Part shown: piece after piece, positions 1 to 21,039 of the stretch
Position numbering within the stretch: the first letter of the stretch is position 1
How the letters are laid out: each line of letters starts with the position of its first letter
Origin: Stramonita haemastoma
Taxonomy: Eukaryota; Mollusca; Gastropoda; Neogastropoda; Muricidae
Direction: 5' to 3'
DNA length: 64,000 nucleotides
NCBI GenBank assembly: GCA_030674155.1
Contig: CM060323.1
Location: forward strand, 36,690,118 to 36,754,117
Program-made: the position numbers and the translations under genes
Notes under the pieces: generated by a model
Told to the model about the DNA's origin: nothing
The model's input: only the letters and a program-made list of their open reading frames with translations
The model's database searches: none

Positions 1-1184
1 GGCTTGACAAACTTGTTGTACTGCTTCAGCACCCCATCCAGGTCCCGCCACGCTCCGAGATGTCGCGCTTCAGCCGCGAGCCAAGCGGATGTCAGAGTCT
101 GTGTCCACAAAGACCTTGAGGTCCATCAGCTGCACAGCACACAACAACACATGGTGAAATACACAGCACACAACAACAAATGATGAAATACACAGCACAG
201 AACAACAGATGATGATGATGCCCCTCTATACAGATTGTGAACTGGAATACCCAGTACATGAACAACAGACGATCATGCCCCTCTATACAAATTTTGAATT
301 GGAATACACGATCCTTAGTCAGCCAATTCATGTTTGCCTTTCCGAGACTTAGACTATCTTCACAGTATAAAGTGTCTCTAATCTCAAACTGACAAAAGCT
401 ACACTATCATCAAGCACAGATGTCAGGTAAAAAAAAAAAAGGCTTCCTTATAGCCAACACTATTTGCACCTCAAAAGCTTTGCAGCGACAATTATCATCC
501 TAAATTTGTGAATAAAAATTTGTCCTGCATTCTACAACTCTCCCAGTTTACATAACTCTTCATAAAACATTTCAATTTGAAAAGGACAGAAAAAAAGGAG
601 AAGAAAGAGAGAGCTATGCTGACAGCCCAAGCTGTATGCTGTGACAGCCTACCTTCAACAGTTCTTTGCTGGTGAATGCCATGATGCCTTCAAACACCAC
701 AACGTTGGCTCCGTAGATTGTTTTCTGAAATACAAACACAACATACCCCACTGCAACATGATTGATGTACAGACATGTCATACTTACAAGCATCTGTTGT
801 TATCCTTCTTGTAGTTTTCTCTATACATGAAGAGTGAAATGCAATTTGAAGCATACCAAGTATCACAGAGTTGTGTAAACCCTAACAGAAAATTTAAAAA
901 ATAGGCCTAAAACCACATTTTACAAACCTTAACAGAAAATAGAAAAAATAAAACCACTGTTTATAAACCCTAACAGAAAAAGAAAAAAAATCCAAACAAA
1001 ACAAAACAACCCACCTTGCCTGACTGACTGACAGGATTCCACAAGACAGATATTTTAAAAAATATTTTGTCCTTTAAAAAATCCATACCAACTTCCATAA
1101 TACACACAATTTTGTATACTGATAAGCTTATTTCCTCAATCATCCTATCAGTATCCATTGTTCTTCAGTAATACCATATTTTAT

Positions 1185-1238
<54 letters not shown>

Positions 1239-3529
1239 ATAAATAATAAAGGGAACACAGTAAGCTTGTCAATGCTGGTCATGTCAAAATGGGGTTGCTT
1301 CCCTTCAACTGTTCCTGGCATGTGTTGTTACTTTCAGTTGTTGTTTCCAAGAAAGCATACCTGACATTTACCACCTTTCAAAATGGCGGACTGCAGTAAA
1401 CAGTGGCCCTCAGCACATGTTTTCTAGTGCTACACTGCTCTTGCTGTTTTAAAACAGTGCCAGACAACACAAACTGAACAGGTGGAGACTGGCTGCCATT
1501 TCATGACATTGTTTTTAGGGAGGATTAAGTGATCACGACATGGCTGTCAAAACTCTGTTTTGTTGAAGATAATGAAAAATGTTCATTTCATTTTGCAAGC
1601 TCACACTTGTTCAAGATGATGAAAGAGATTGATCTGGACACTTGAAGTGGCTCTGATGCTGTGGCATATATGCGAAGTGACTTTATTTCTATGAACTGCT
1701 CCATGTGGTCTAGAGTCACTGTGGAGAAATGTGGTTTGAATACAGCAACAGGAGTGTTTCCCATGAAAAGGGCTCAGTACTGCCCAGTGACCTGGACTCT
1801 GCCTACCCTTCAGTGTAGAATGGATTACCACACCACTGCTGTCTTCTGACATGAACTGTGAGTGGCCAGCCTTCATTCTCAGCTTCAGTACATGGGGCAA
1901 CATGTACAAGCTTTGCCATCATGTTAGTCACTTTCAGTTCAAATGCCTGTATGCTTAATCTGTCAGTTTTGCTGGACCTTTTTGGCTGACTACATTCATT
2001 CTTGTTATAAAAAAAAAATGCTGACAAAAACAAAACAAACAAAACAAACAGAATTCAAGGAAACATTTTGAAAATCATACAGCTATCTTGTGCCACTGAA
2101 GAAGGCAAAATTGCACTCATTCCATTCCATTCCATGTTGTTTATAGCCTTATGGACCATGAATGGCCATAGCAGGGCTGTCAACTCATTCAGTTTCAGTG
2201 GATCTGTAACTATCACTTCAAAGTCAAAACCAACACCTCCCAATAACTCAAATATCTTTACCCTTGCAAAATCCAAACTGCTGTAGCACTCAAAGACAAG
2301 AACACACAACAGCAGCAGCATCACAGTACAGACAATGTTAAGATATAAAAGACAATCACTATTACCATTACCAAAAAAAAAAAATGAAGCTACGATTTAA
2401 ACAATGCATAAAAACCTCCATAACCACAGGCTTGACTGCAGTACTGGGGGAGAAGAAACTTGAAAACAAGACGGGGAGATGGGAAGGGGGCTGGGATAAC
2501 ATGAGGCAGTTTAGAAAAAAACAAATGCTAAAAAAACAAATGCTAAATAGACAAATGCTAAAAAAAAACAAATTCTAAATAAACAAATGCTAAAAAAAAA
2601 AAAAGCTAAATAAACAAATGCTAAAAAAAAAACAAATGCTAAAAAAAACAAATGCTAAATAAACAAATGCTAAAAAAACAAACGCTGAGTGAGGACTGAC
2701 CATGTGAGGTTCCCTGGCGTGGGTGGAGAAGTTGTAGATAGGCACGTCGATCTGTTTCCCAGCCTTCAGCCTCTTGAGCGTGGCGGCCAGCAGGGGGATG
2801 TCAAAGGCGTCGGATGGTCAAAGTTGTACTCATTGCACGCTGCCTGCTCGTGCTGCTCCTCGTTTAACACCTGCACCAAAGACACACACATGCCTGCCAC
2901 TATCACCATCACTCATCATGGTTGTGTTGACAGGATAAGATTCAGGGTGGTCAGCTGTGCTGGTTGCAGGTTACTATCGCATGCTACCTGGTTTAAAACC
3001 ATGTAGGGAAGACATAGAAGACTTACAGCCCATTGTTCCAACATGCATGTTATAGATGTGTTATTTATAACGGTAAAAAAACACACATCTGCTGGACACC
3101 TCTTCAACCCTGAAACACAACTGAGGTAAAAAAAAAAAAATTTTAAAGAACACTAAATAACCAGGAAAAAAAACATGATAAAGCACATCTAATTCCAGTT
3201 TTCCCATGAATTTTGCCTCTAACAACAACTTTTTTTTAAAGACAGGCACCCTCTGAGACACAGAAAGAAAGACAGGCAGGACAGATAGATAGACAGCGAG
3301 AGAATGTTTTTTTAATCTAAAACATCATGCTAAGTTTTTACCCCCCAAATATGCCAAACAAGCATGTCTAACACCTGTTACAATGAAAAGTTCTATACAA
3401 ACTATACACATTTTGCTAACTATGCAAGGTGTCAATCCTTTTCTTTTTTTCTCTCTCTTTTACTTTGGACTGGTGATGATAAAGAATAAGACTGTAAATG
3501 TGTGTGTGTGTTGTGTGTTTTGTGGTGTG

Positions 3530-3595
<66 letters not shown>

Positions 3596-5843
3596 TTGTG
3601 TGGGTGCGATGCCTGTGTGTGCTGTCTGTGTTGTGCATGCATGCATGCATGGGCACATGCTCACATGCATATTTATGCCTGTGTGCACAAGAACATGCAC
3701 ATGTATGTGTACTTGAGTGCCTGCATGTGTGTACACAAGTGTGCCTGAATGAGTGAAGCAGCCAGGCTATAACTATAGTGCCTTGCCTTGTTGCTGGGTG
3801 ACTGACCTTATAAAAGGAGTCCATGCTGAGCAAGCTGACCCATGGCACGTCCAGGGCTTCAATAATCTTCTTGGCCACTGTGGTCTTCCCTGAGGCACTG
3901 CCCCCACATATCCCTGCATGTACAAACATTTACAAACCAATCACATCTCTGCTCCAAGTCTGTCACAGCATGTTTTTTTCTCAAAACATATTTTCAATGT
4001 TGAGGAAGAAAAGTGCCTGGCACCTCTGCAATATTAGATCACAAATTTTTATTTTTATTTATTTTAATACCACTTTATGTCACAGCAGATTCCTCTGTGT
4101 GAAATTCAGGCTGCTCTCCCTGGGGAGAGCGTGTGCTGCGCCACAAGTGCAGCACCTACCCATTTTTTTTCCTTTTTCCTGTCTGCAACCATATGTTTCC
4201 CTATCAGAGTGGCTTTTTTCTACAAATTTTGCCAGGGACAACCCCCTTGTTGCCATGGGTTCTTTTATGTGCGCTAAATAATGATGTGTAATACACAGGA
4301 CCTCAGTTTATCATCTCATCCGAAAGACTAGTGCCCAGACCACCACTCATGGTCTAATGGATGGGAAAGTTTTGGGCCCAAACGGGATTCAACCACCGCA
4401 CACACCGACCCAGACTTTTCGCTTTCTAGGCAGGCGTGTTACAAACTAGACTACCGATCCACACCATAACATTACATACTGTGAAATGCTGTGAGCATGT
4501 TTGGAATTTTTCAATTGTAAGGGAAGAAAACTATTTGTGTTGTGGTCACTGACATTAAAGAAATGACGGACACTTTCTTAGTTTCTACTTTTCTCCACAA
4601 ACTAATAATAATATGAGGTCTGACAAACTGTTAACCTCTGACACTGCCTAACTCAATGTGTTACTACCCTGCTTTGTTGTTACCTAGCTTGCAGAACAAA
4701 CGTTTTGTTGATTGTATTTTCTGAACCTTTATAAATGGGCAGGATAGTAATAATCTAGGCAGAGGAACTCGCAGACAAGTGAGTTAATACTGTAATATCA
4801 GTTCCAATTTGACTTGAAATGGATGAAGACTTTGAATCTTTGACTTAATAACCAAATAGTGAAAAAAAATTACGAAAAAATAAATCATGCTCACATAAAA
4901 CGAATGTTTCGTAAAAATTAGCATAGGGAAGGATCTTCTCTCTTGAAACATTACTAAATTAAAAATCTTAACAGTACACTTCTCTCTAAAAACACAATCT
5001 AAACACAATACTATGCTGTCATATACTCACCAATAACAAAGGCATTCTTCAGCTGGCCCTGTGAGTCATACCAAGGTGGGCGACCAGCCGTGTAGAGAGT
5101 GCGTTTGGCAGTGTGCACAACACGTGTCGCTTTGGTAGCGGTGGTCGCATAGGATTTTTTCTTGACACTTCCGCTCTTGGTGGGACTTTTGGGTGGCACA
5201 GACTTGACACTGGGTGACGTCAACCCCGGCTCTACACCAATGTCTGGCGAAGGGGTGTTTCTGTCATTGCATACATCTTCCCCACTGCCACTGAAATACA
5301 ATAAGGACATTTATACTGTATAGTTCATCTGAAATAATACACTGAATACAATAACATATGTGTAAATTAATGTATGTAACATAATACACTTCTCTCAAAC
5401 TTGTCAAAGTGAGTTAAATTTAGTAATCTTCTATGTGATTTACCTGAAAAAAAAATTTGATGACTTTACACCAACAAACTACAATTCATCTTCATTTTGT
5501 TTTCTTTTCTTTCTTTTTTTGGGTGGGGAGTGGGGAAGGGTCTTTTTTTTTTTTTTTTTTTTTTTTTTGGGGGGGGGGTTGCTTGCCCAATACAATGTGG
5601 GAGCTCAGTGACAAGGGCAACTATGCCAGGTATGAACTTTATTAGTTTTTGAACAGGATACAAAATCTACTGGAGATATCCCATTTCCCTATCCGTTTAA
5701 CAAGTGAGATAGCATTATTATGGGGTTAAGCCTAAATCAACTTATGCTGTAATCTCCCTGACTGCTTTTCAGTTTTAATGTTGCTCAAGTTATTGGCACA
5801 ATAGCAGTGTGTGTAGGTATGGGTTGCCTGCATGCATCTGTGT

Positions 5844-5924
<81 letters not shown>

Positions 5925-6000
5925 TGTCACTGTCAGTGTCACTGTGTGTGTCACTGTGTGTGTCAATGTGACTCAGTGTGAGTGTGTGTGTGACTGTGAG

Positions 6001-6059
<59 letters not shown>

Positions 6060-6906
6060 GTGTTGTGCCTGTGTGTGTGCATGCATGTGTATACATCATT
6101 ACATGTGCACTATTTCATTTTGATATGTAATTTAAATAATGAATATAATATTCTTGTTTATTCTGTAATATTTTTTGTATTTTATGTTGTGTAATTCAAA
6201 GTTTAATAGATCACTCATAATTTCTCATTCTGAGATAATACAGCATTTCTGAGTCTTAACAGCACAATACTGCCCCCCCCCCCCCCCTCCCCCTTTTTTT
6301 TTTTGCAAAAATGGGGGAGAGAGGGGGGCATAAGATAAATTAGGTACATTTAAAAAAAAAAATGATCTGGTTCCAGCTGGACAAAAATAAGAACAAAACT
6401 AAATGTAAAGAAGAAGATGATGACAAGGGGCTGAAATGTTGTCACTGGCATTATTTTGCCTCTAGAGAAGAATGGGCCCAAGTACCTCAGGTCTACATAC
6501 TGCTTTCGAGTTTCGTATGCTAGTCAAAGACAAAACAGCGGTACCACAACATAGGGCCCCATTGTCCCGACCCGCACGATCGACTCACGGTGGCGTAATC
6601 GTTATCATCTTCTCTAAGTTAGGCTAGGTATAACAACTGTTCAATTTTTCATTGTGCGGATCCATTGACGGTGACGCACAAGTGACAACATACACAAGCA
6701 ACATTTTTATCACTTGAGCCATGTGGACCTACTCATGTGGAGTGCAAGTGCCGTTCAAACGCGGCATAAATCAGATCGCTAATGAAAATACACTGAGATA
6801 CTCGCACAGAAAACATAATATTTCTTTTTCACACATTCCAATAAATAAAATGTTACCTGTCAGAGGCCGAACTGTTGGTGCTAAACTTGAAAACGTTTTC
6901 AGTCAT
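1..6906 (-). CDS. UCKL1: Uridine-cytidine kinase-like 1, 5' part, truncated by the window start
   Basis: Six coding exons on the minus strand: 6906-6857 (ATG), 5290-5031, 3913-3807, 2870-2701, 724-653 and 129-1 (continuing outside). All have GT-AG borders and matching phases. The family phosphorylates uridine and cytidine in pyrimidine salvage. Exon 2 ends with the family signature [12 protein letters not shown]. Exon 3 carries the P-loop GGSASGKTT and the MDSFYK segment. Exon 4 gives NEYNFDHP, exon 5 [16 protein letters not shown], and exon 6 [11 protein letters not shown] followed by QYNKFVKP. The C-terminal UPRT-like domain lies outside the window. Frame is broken by apparent single-base losses near 2811-2813 (exon 4), 75-76 and 46-48 (exon 6). 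Adding one base to exon 4 makes it exactly 57 codons. Borders are intact, so I read these as assembly errors. The introns hold a (CA)n run, SINE copies and A-rich repeats. Head-to-head with SQLE. Confidence 0.9.
1180..1234. repeat. (ATA)n microsatellite
   Basis: About 18 ATA units in UCKL1 intron 4. The surrounding 730-2690 intron shows no exon I can support. Confidence 0.9.
2516..2690. repeat. A-rich minisatellite (AACAAATGCTAA-type units)
   Basis: About ten degenerate units of 12-20 bp built on ACAAATGCTAAA, in a UCKL1 intron and abutting the splice donor of exon 4 (2691-2700). Confidence 0.8.
3500..3596. repeat. (GT)n microsatellite in UCKL1 intron 3
   Basis: Nearly pure GT run from about 3532 to 3593 with TTGTG interruptions before it. 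Confidence 0.95.
4060..4466 (-). mobile_element. SINE family C copy 1, tRNA-derived
   Basis: About 400 bp shared with 23040-23450 and 61440-61822. On the minus strand it begins with a tRNA-like head (GGATCGGTAGTCTAGTTTGT, then ACACGCCTGCCTAGAAAGCG) carrying an A-box-like TAGTCTAG and a B-box-like GGTTGAATCCC. A body containing the conserved AACCCATGGCAACAAGGGGG segment follows. Lies in UCKL1 intron 2. Confidence 0.75.
5850..6060. repeat. (GT)n compound microsatellite in UCKL1 intron 1
   Basis: Two GT runs (about 5850-5914 and 6001-6058) separated by CACTGTGT-type hexamer/octamer repeats. Confidence 0.95.
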
Positions 6907-7159
6907 TTTTCACACAGACGGTCTTTATTTTGCGAATATACCACTCTGCAGTGAATGATGTAGCCTAGCTCTAAATATAGATTTTTCCTTAGGCCTAAAT
7001 AAAATATATGCATAACTGAATAAGCAAATTTCTTGGACGAAGCAATTTTTCTTCATACATGTCTTGTTATTTTCGATCATCTATAGATATATTGTAAATT
7101 ATTCTAGGAATAGCAGTAAACATTAAAGTTATTTGCATTCACTCTTTCTAACAAATCTG

Positions 7160-7164
7160 ATTGG
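7160..7164 (-). promoter_or_regulatory. Inverted CCAAT box
   Basis: ATTGG in the context CTGATTGGAC, 33 bp from a second ATTGG at 7197-7201. A short motif, supported mainly by its promoter position. Confidence 0.35.
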
Positions 7165-7188
7165 ACAAAGGTAATCAGCAGACGAAAC

Positions 7189-7201
7189 ATGGGGTGATTG
7201 G
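7189..7201 (+). promoter_or_regulatory. SRE-like element fused to an inverted CCAAT box
   Basis: ATGGGGTGATTGG. The first ten bases differ by one from GTGGGGTGAT, the reverse complement of the classic sterol regulatory element ATCACCCCAC. The last five are ATTGG, the NF-Y target. It sits about 300 bp upstream of the SQLE start codon. SREBP plus NF-Y control of SQLE is known in mammals; here it is inferred from motif and position only. Confidence 0.5.
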
Positions 7202-7503
7202 GCTGAAGATTAGACCATCAGGTTATGAAAGTCCGGTGTTTCGATGCGCACATGTTTGAGATTTCTACGATAGAATAAATGTAATCGACCTCAGTAAAAG
7301 AGGGAATACGGTTGCTTGTTTCATTATCTACGTTAAACTGTTCATTGCCATAGCTTTTTTGAGGGGGGAGACTGGCTGAAGCAGTTCTCTTTGCTCTCAG
7401 CTTGCGAAAAAACACCTCTGCGAAGTAAAACGAAACTAGAGAGAAAAAAAAAATTCACCAGTTCTGCGATCACCGAGGAGATTTGCCAACACACAGTCTT
7501 ACA

Positions 7504-16390
<8,887 letters not shown>

Positions 16391-16639
16391 CTGGGCGCTC
16401 ATCATGAACGGAAAGTCGCTTGATGGATGTGAGGAGTTTGTGAAGACAGCTGCCATTTTTTTCTCTCCATGTCATGGAATTGTGTGTTTATGATAAATGT
16501 GCTACACTTGGTGAATTCAGAACAGTCCTCTTTATGTCCATTTGTTTGTTAGCCATGATCAAGAAAGACTTCGTTTTCTTCTTCTTCTTTTTTTCCTCAT
16601 ACTGTCTCTGGGGTTATCAAGTAGAGTTTTGTCCAAAAT

Positions 16640-16648
16640 GTTTTTTTT

Positions 16649-16679
<31 letters not shown>

Positions 16680-16682
16680 GGA
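16640..16682. repeat. T-run followed by a G-run in the SQLE 3' UTR
   Basis: About 19 T then about 23 G. Poly-G runs next to T runs recur at 5540-5578, 29477 and 60430. Confidence 0.9.
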
Positions 16683-17260
16683 GGTTGCGCATGTATGTGT
16701 GTTGCTTTTTTTTCAATTTGTTGCTTTTTTTTGCTACTTGTGTGAGATCATCAAAAGCCTTATTCCAGTGCCTCTTACATATGCTTACTTGTACATTTAC
16801 ATACTTGGTGTGAAAGTGATTTCAGCTTCGGTTTATTGGTTATTCACGCTTTCAATTGTTGAGGACATGGTTGTAAAGTATGTTATACATTGTGATGAAT
16901 AACGTTATACATTCCAGGTTCTGCACAAGGTCTGTGATCTCTGAAATCATGTACATGAATAATTTTATGTGGTAATTCACCCTACAACCTTTTAAAGCAT
17001 TCAGGCAAATCTGTTCCTACATAACGTTCAAAGGCAATTTCTCTCTGCACTGTCATTTTTAAACAAATCTGTTATTACCATTTTCAAGGTAAAAATGAAT
17101 ATTAATTGTATATTTTGCTATTTATTATTTCTTGATCATATACTGATACACACATTTTAAGAACTGAAAATGTCGGACTATTTTTGTAAATGTTAAATTA
17201 GATCACAAGTTTGACTGCTTGATGGTGCAAATACAATGACGTTGTGAACTACATTTTTTG

Positions 17261-17266
17261 AATAAA
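17261..17266 (+). terminator. SQLE polyadenylation signal
   Basis: AATAAA 870 bp after the SQLE stop codon, followed within 60 bases by T-rich sequence. It implies a 3' UTR of roughly 16391-17285. An earlier site cannot be excluded. Confidence 0.5.
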
Positions 17267-17308
17267 AATGTATAAAGCTTGGTTCTTCCGTTTTTTTCTT
17301 CCCTTGAA

Positions 17309-17309
17309 G

Positions 17310-17371
<62 letters not shown>
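17309..17371. repeat. (CT)n microsatellite
   Basis: Pure CT run just after the SQLE poly(A) signal. Confidence 0.95.
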
Positions 17372-17373
<2 letters not shown>

Positions 17374-17389
17374 GCCACTACAACCTACA

Positions 17390-18250
17390 CCCCGAGTTAA
17401 CTCTATAGCCACCCGTCACAACCGCACCACTGAGGTTTAACTCTATAGCCACCTGTCACAACCAGCCCGATGAGGGTTAACCCTATAGCCACCTGGTCAC
17501 AACCAGCCCACTGAGGGTTAACTCTATAGCCACCTGTCACAACCACACCACTGAGGGTTAACTCTATAGCCACCTGTCACACCAGCACCGATGAGGGTTA
17601 ACCTATAGCCACCTGTCCAACCAGCACCACGAGGTTAACTCTAAGCCACCTGGTCACACCACACCGATGAGGGTTAACCTATAGCACTGCCACACCAGCA
17701 CCGATGAAGGTTAACCACTGCTACACAGCACAGATGAGGGTTAACCCTGTAGCCACCTGACCAAACCAGCACCACGAGGGTGAACTCTATAGCCACCTGG
17801 CCAGAACCACGCCAACAAGGTTAACTCTATAACCACCTGGCCAGAACCACGCCAACAAGGGTTAACTCTATAACCACCTGGCCAGAACCACGCCAATGAA
17901 GGTTAACTCTATAACCACCTGGCCAGAACCATGCCAATGAAGGTTAACTCTATAACCACCTGGACAGAACCACGCCAACAAGGGTTAACTCTATAACCAC
18001 CTGGCCAGAACCATGCCAATGAAGGTTAACTCTATAACCACCTGGACAGAACCACGCCAACAAGGGTTAACTCTATAACCACCTGGCCAGAACCACGCCA
18101 ACAAGGGTTAACTCTATAGCCACCTGGCCAGAACCACGCCAACAAGGGTTAACTCTATAACCACCTGGACAGAACCACGCCAACAAGGGTTAACTCTATA
18201 GCCACCTGGCCAGAACCACGCCAACAAGGGTTAACTCTATAGCCACCTGC
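17390..18250. repeat. Minisatellite with a ~41 bp unit
   Basis: About 20 units containing AGGGTTAACTCTATAACCAC and a CCTGGCCAGAACCACGCCAA-type half. Units are degenerate and length-variable in 17390-17800 and almost identical (41 bp) from 17800 to 18245. No open frame is maintained. Confidence 0.92.
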
Positions 18251-18715
18251 AGACAAAATAACGCCATATAATACAGGCTACCTCTGTCTGGTAAGTGAAT
18301 GAAGAAGGTGATGATAACAACACAGAATAAGAAAAGAAGAAGAAATAGAGTGTATATCTAAGAGAGAAATCGGCCTCAGTGCAGTCCCCGGCGGCTGGTG
18401 GGAACTTGTCACACAGGTGATATTGATACATGCTTTGTCTCACAAGGTATACGGTCATACCAGTATATTAATAAATAAATTTCCATATCAAAATCTGACA
18501 GCTGTAATATATATTATATAGGCAATGGACACTTACACAGTACCACATACTTTTCCCATACATAGTGATTGGTAAAACAAGTCAAGAGTCACAGAAGTAG
18601 ATTCAAATACAGAACTTAGTGCTCAAGCAGGTCAATGATATCCATGCAACAAACAAACAAACACCCCCCCCCCCCCCAACAACAAACAAAAAAAAACAGA
18701 GAAGAGGAAGAGTGA

Positions 18716-18875
18716 GAGGAGTAGAGAAAGAAGGAAGTGAGAAAGAGGAGAGGATGGAGAGGGAGTAGAGGAAGAAGGAAGGGGAGAGAGAGAGGAATGG
18801 AGAGGAGTAGAGGAAGAAGGAAGGAGAGAGAGGAGAGGAATGGAGAGGGAGTAGAGGAAGAAGGAAGGAGAGAGG
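18716..18875. repeat. Purine-only minisatellite
   Basis: Three to four units of about 53 bp (GAGTAGAGGAAGAAGGAAGG plus GGAGAGAG), almost entirely A and G on the plus strand. Confidence 0.8.
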
Positions 18876-19950
18876 GCATAAGTCTTCTGATTTAGGGGAT
18901 CATTGTCATGTTGAAAAGTAGGGATCAGCAATACACTTCCCTGTAAATAGGAGCCAATGAAATGTCAAGTGTGAAACGAAACAGACAATGAAGTCACTTC
19001 AGTTTAAAAGCACTAATAGAGTTTAGTTAACAGAGAGAAGAGAAGAGAGAAGAGAGACAGACAGACAGACAGACACAGACAGACAGACACAGACAGAGAC
19101 AGAGACAGAAAACTAGTTTGATGCTTTACAAATGCACTAGTGCATCTTTCTTACCCCCCCCCCCCCCCACATCACACACACACACACACCTTTAAGAGTA
19201 AATACCAGTAAATAACCTCAGCACCCCCCCAAAAAAAAACAACACAACAAAACAATAACAAACTAAAACAAAAAACAACAACAAACAAACAAGGAAAATG
19301 AAACTCAAATTTACAACCTCAAACAACAGAAGTGAACAACAACACCACCCCCACCTTCAAATTTACAGCCTCAAACAACAGAAGTGAAACACACACCACC
19401 TTCACACCTCACAACCACCACCCACCACCATCACACTCAAACTTGTAACTCCCAACAAAAAGAACTGGCATGCCATGGTGTGCAACAAAAGGCAATCTTT
19501 TCTTTACCCTGTGTGATCCATGGTCCACTCCAACAGTCTGCAGTCGGCTGTGCACACTCCTCACAACACACCCCCTCAATCCTGCACTGTATGCCCACCA
19601 CCTGAAAAGAAGGCAATAAATACTGTCTGCTTCACTGTCCATAAAACCCAATCACTCCTTGTTGGGCTTTCCTGTTTGTCAAGTTCGTGGAGATAAGGAG
19701 GTACTGAGAGTCATAGTGGGGTCTATCTGTCCTCTTCTGCTATAAAAAAGCCAGCCTATACAGAAGGAGAGTCCATAAATTGTGTGGTGTGCTAGATAGA
19801 TACTCTAGATACTTGCAGAGCATGAGTGTGAAGTCTTCAACCTTTACAGTCTACACATGTAGATATATATAGGTGGTCTCTCTTGCCTTGATCAGGATAC
19901 ATAGGTAGCAGTCTGAGCTCTGCAACCACCACCCTCTTGATCTTTGACTC

Positions 19951-19954
<4 letters not shown>

Positions 19955-20022
<68 letters not shown>
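19955..20022. repeat. (GT)n microsatellite
   Basis: GT run with one GG break, followed by ATGTGC repeats to 20060. Confidence 0.95.
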
Positions 20023-20023
<1 letters not shown>

Positions 20024-20507
20024 GTGATGTGCATGAGATGTGCATGTGCATGTGCATGTGGGCATATTATAAGGGGGCAGGGGAGGGGGGTAACAAGTAG
20101 GTTATGCAAGGCCTTTGCTTTTTTCTTTTAATCAAAAGGCAAAATATTGGTTGGTCTTACACTTTTAACATGCTTTCTCAGGATACTAAAAATACACTTT
20201 AATGGAAGTTTACCAAAGGAAAGCAACACCAGACTAGGACAACTAAGTTTTCAAACCCATCCCATCCTCTTGTCTATAGCCCTGAGGACTCCAGAGGCCA
20301 TATCAGGACTCACCTCATTAACTCTATTGCATACCAAGTAAAAGGGGGAGATTAGCACCCTGTGCCCAACAATTTTGAATTTACTGACTTGAAAAGTGGG
20401 TGACCCAATAAAAAACATCATAACAAAAAAGCTACTGGTTTGTTTGTGTTGAAATTGGGAATGTATGTGGCAGAGTGTGTATCATTTATCTTACAATAAA
20501 AAAAAAA

Positions 20508-20805
20508 CTAATCAAAGGTGAACTTTTTTCTATAATAACTATTTAAATCAGTACATAGAAAACAGAAACAGGTAAACACTTGACAAGACTCCCCCTCTCG
20601 TCCTCCAAAACTTTGGCCTGTTTCACTTGAGGTTGATTGTTGTGGATCAGCAGCGAACTCTTCAGTTTCTTCTTCTATTTCATTTTCATTCTCAATCAAA
20701 GTTTCACCTTCATAACTTGGTACAAACTCATCAGAACTTTCTTCTGTAGAATTGTCAGACTCACTGTCAGAGTCCAAAAGAAGTCTGTAAGGCGAATCTT
20801 TGGGG
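20508..20805 (-). pseudogene. Acidic Ser/Glu-rich ORF fragment, unidentified
   Basis: An open frame on the minus strand reads SDSESDNSTEESSDEFVPSY then a Glu-rich stretch ENENEIEEETEE, about 90 residues in all. Such acidic N-termini occur in piggyBac-type transposases, but no DDE core follows, so the assignment is only a possibility. An ATG in another frame lies just upstream (20826-20824). It could be a decayed transposon 5' end or chance. Confidence 0.25.
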
Positions 20806-20975
20806 GTTGTGCCGTCGCTTTGGCATTGTTTTAGCCGGTCCTAGAACATTCTATTGACGTTTGTGCACACTACAGTCAAGTTTCCTTGCCAATAGTGACC
20901 CCTGTGGCTGTAAGAATGTAGGGCTGTAAGAATGATAACCGTCATGAATGAAGTGTGAAACTAAAGTACCCATCG

Positions 20976-21039
20976 CAAATGAGAGTGTCTCATTTGTGGT
21001 CTACTGTGACGTCATAACGAAAATGAGAATGTCTCATTT
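20976..21039. repeat. Pair of near-identical palindromes
   Basis: CAAATGAGAGTGTCTCATTTG at 20976-20996 and AAATGAGAATGTCTCATTT at 21021-21039. Each has an 8-9 bp stem and a 3 base loop. They lie 25 bp apart, close to the acidic ORF. Confidence 0.8.

Larger units (their letters stand above)
6907..7503. promoter_or_regulatory. Bidirectional promoter spacer between UCKL1 and SQLE
   Basis: The two ATG codons are head-to-head and 597 bp apart, so this spacer must hold both 5' leaders and at least part of both promoters. It contains two inverted CCAAT boxes (ATTGG at 7160-7164 and 7197-7201) and an SRE-like motif. I see no coding exon here. Confidence 0.6.

Noticed and set aside
1601..2324. Overlapping open frames on both strands in UCKL1 intron 4
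   Set aside because: No conserved motif in any frame, and they lie between two exons that join in phase without them.
3416..3748. Cys/Val-rich and His/Thr-rich open frames over GT/CA tracts (also at 5809, 27337, 42570, 46954, 57280)
   Set aside because: They are translations of dinucleotide repeats, which lack stop codons by composition. No codon or splice evidence supports them, and the Cys-rich ones are not secreted Cys-rich peptides.
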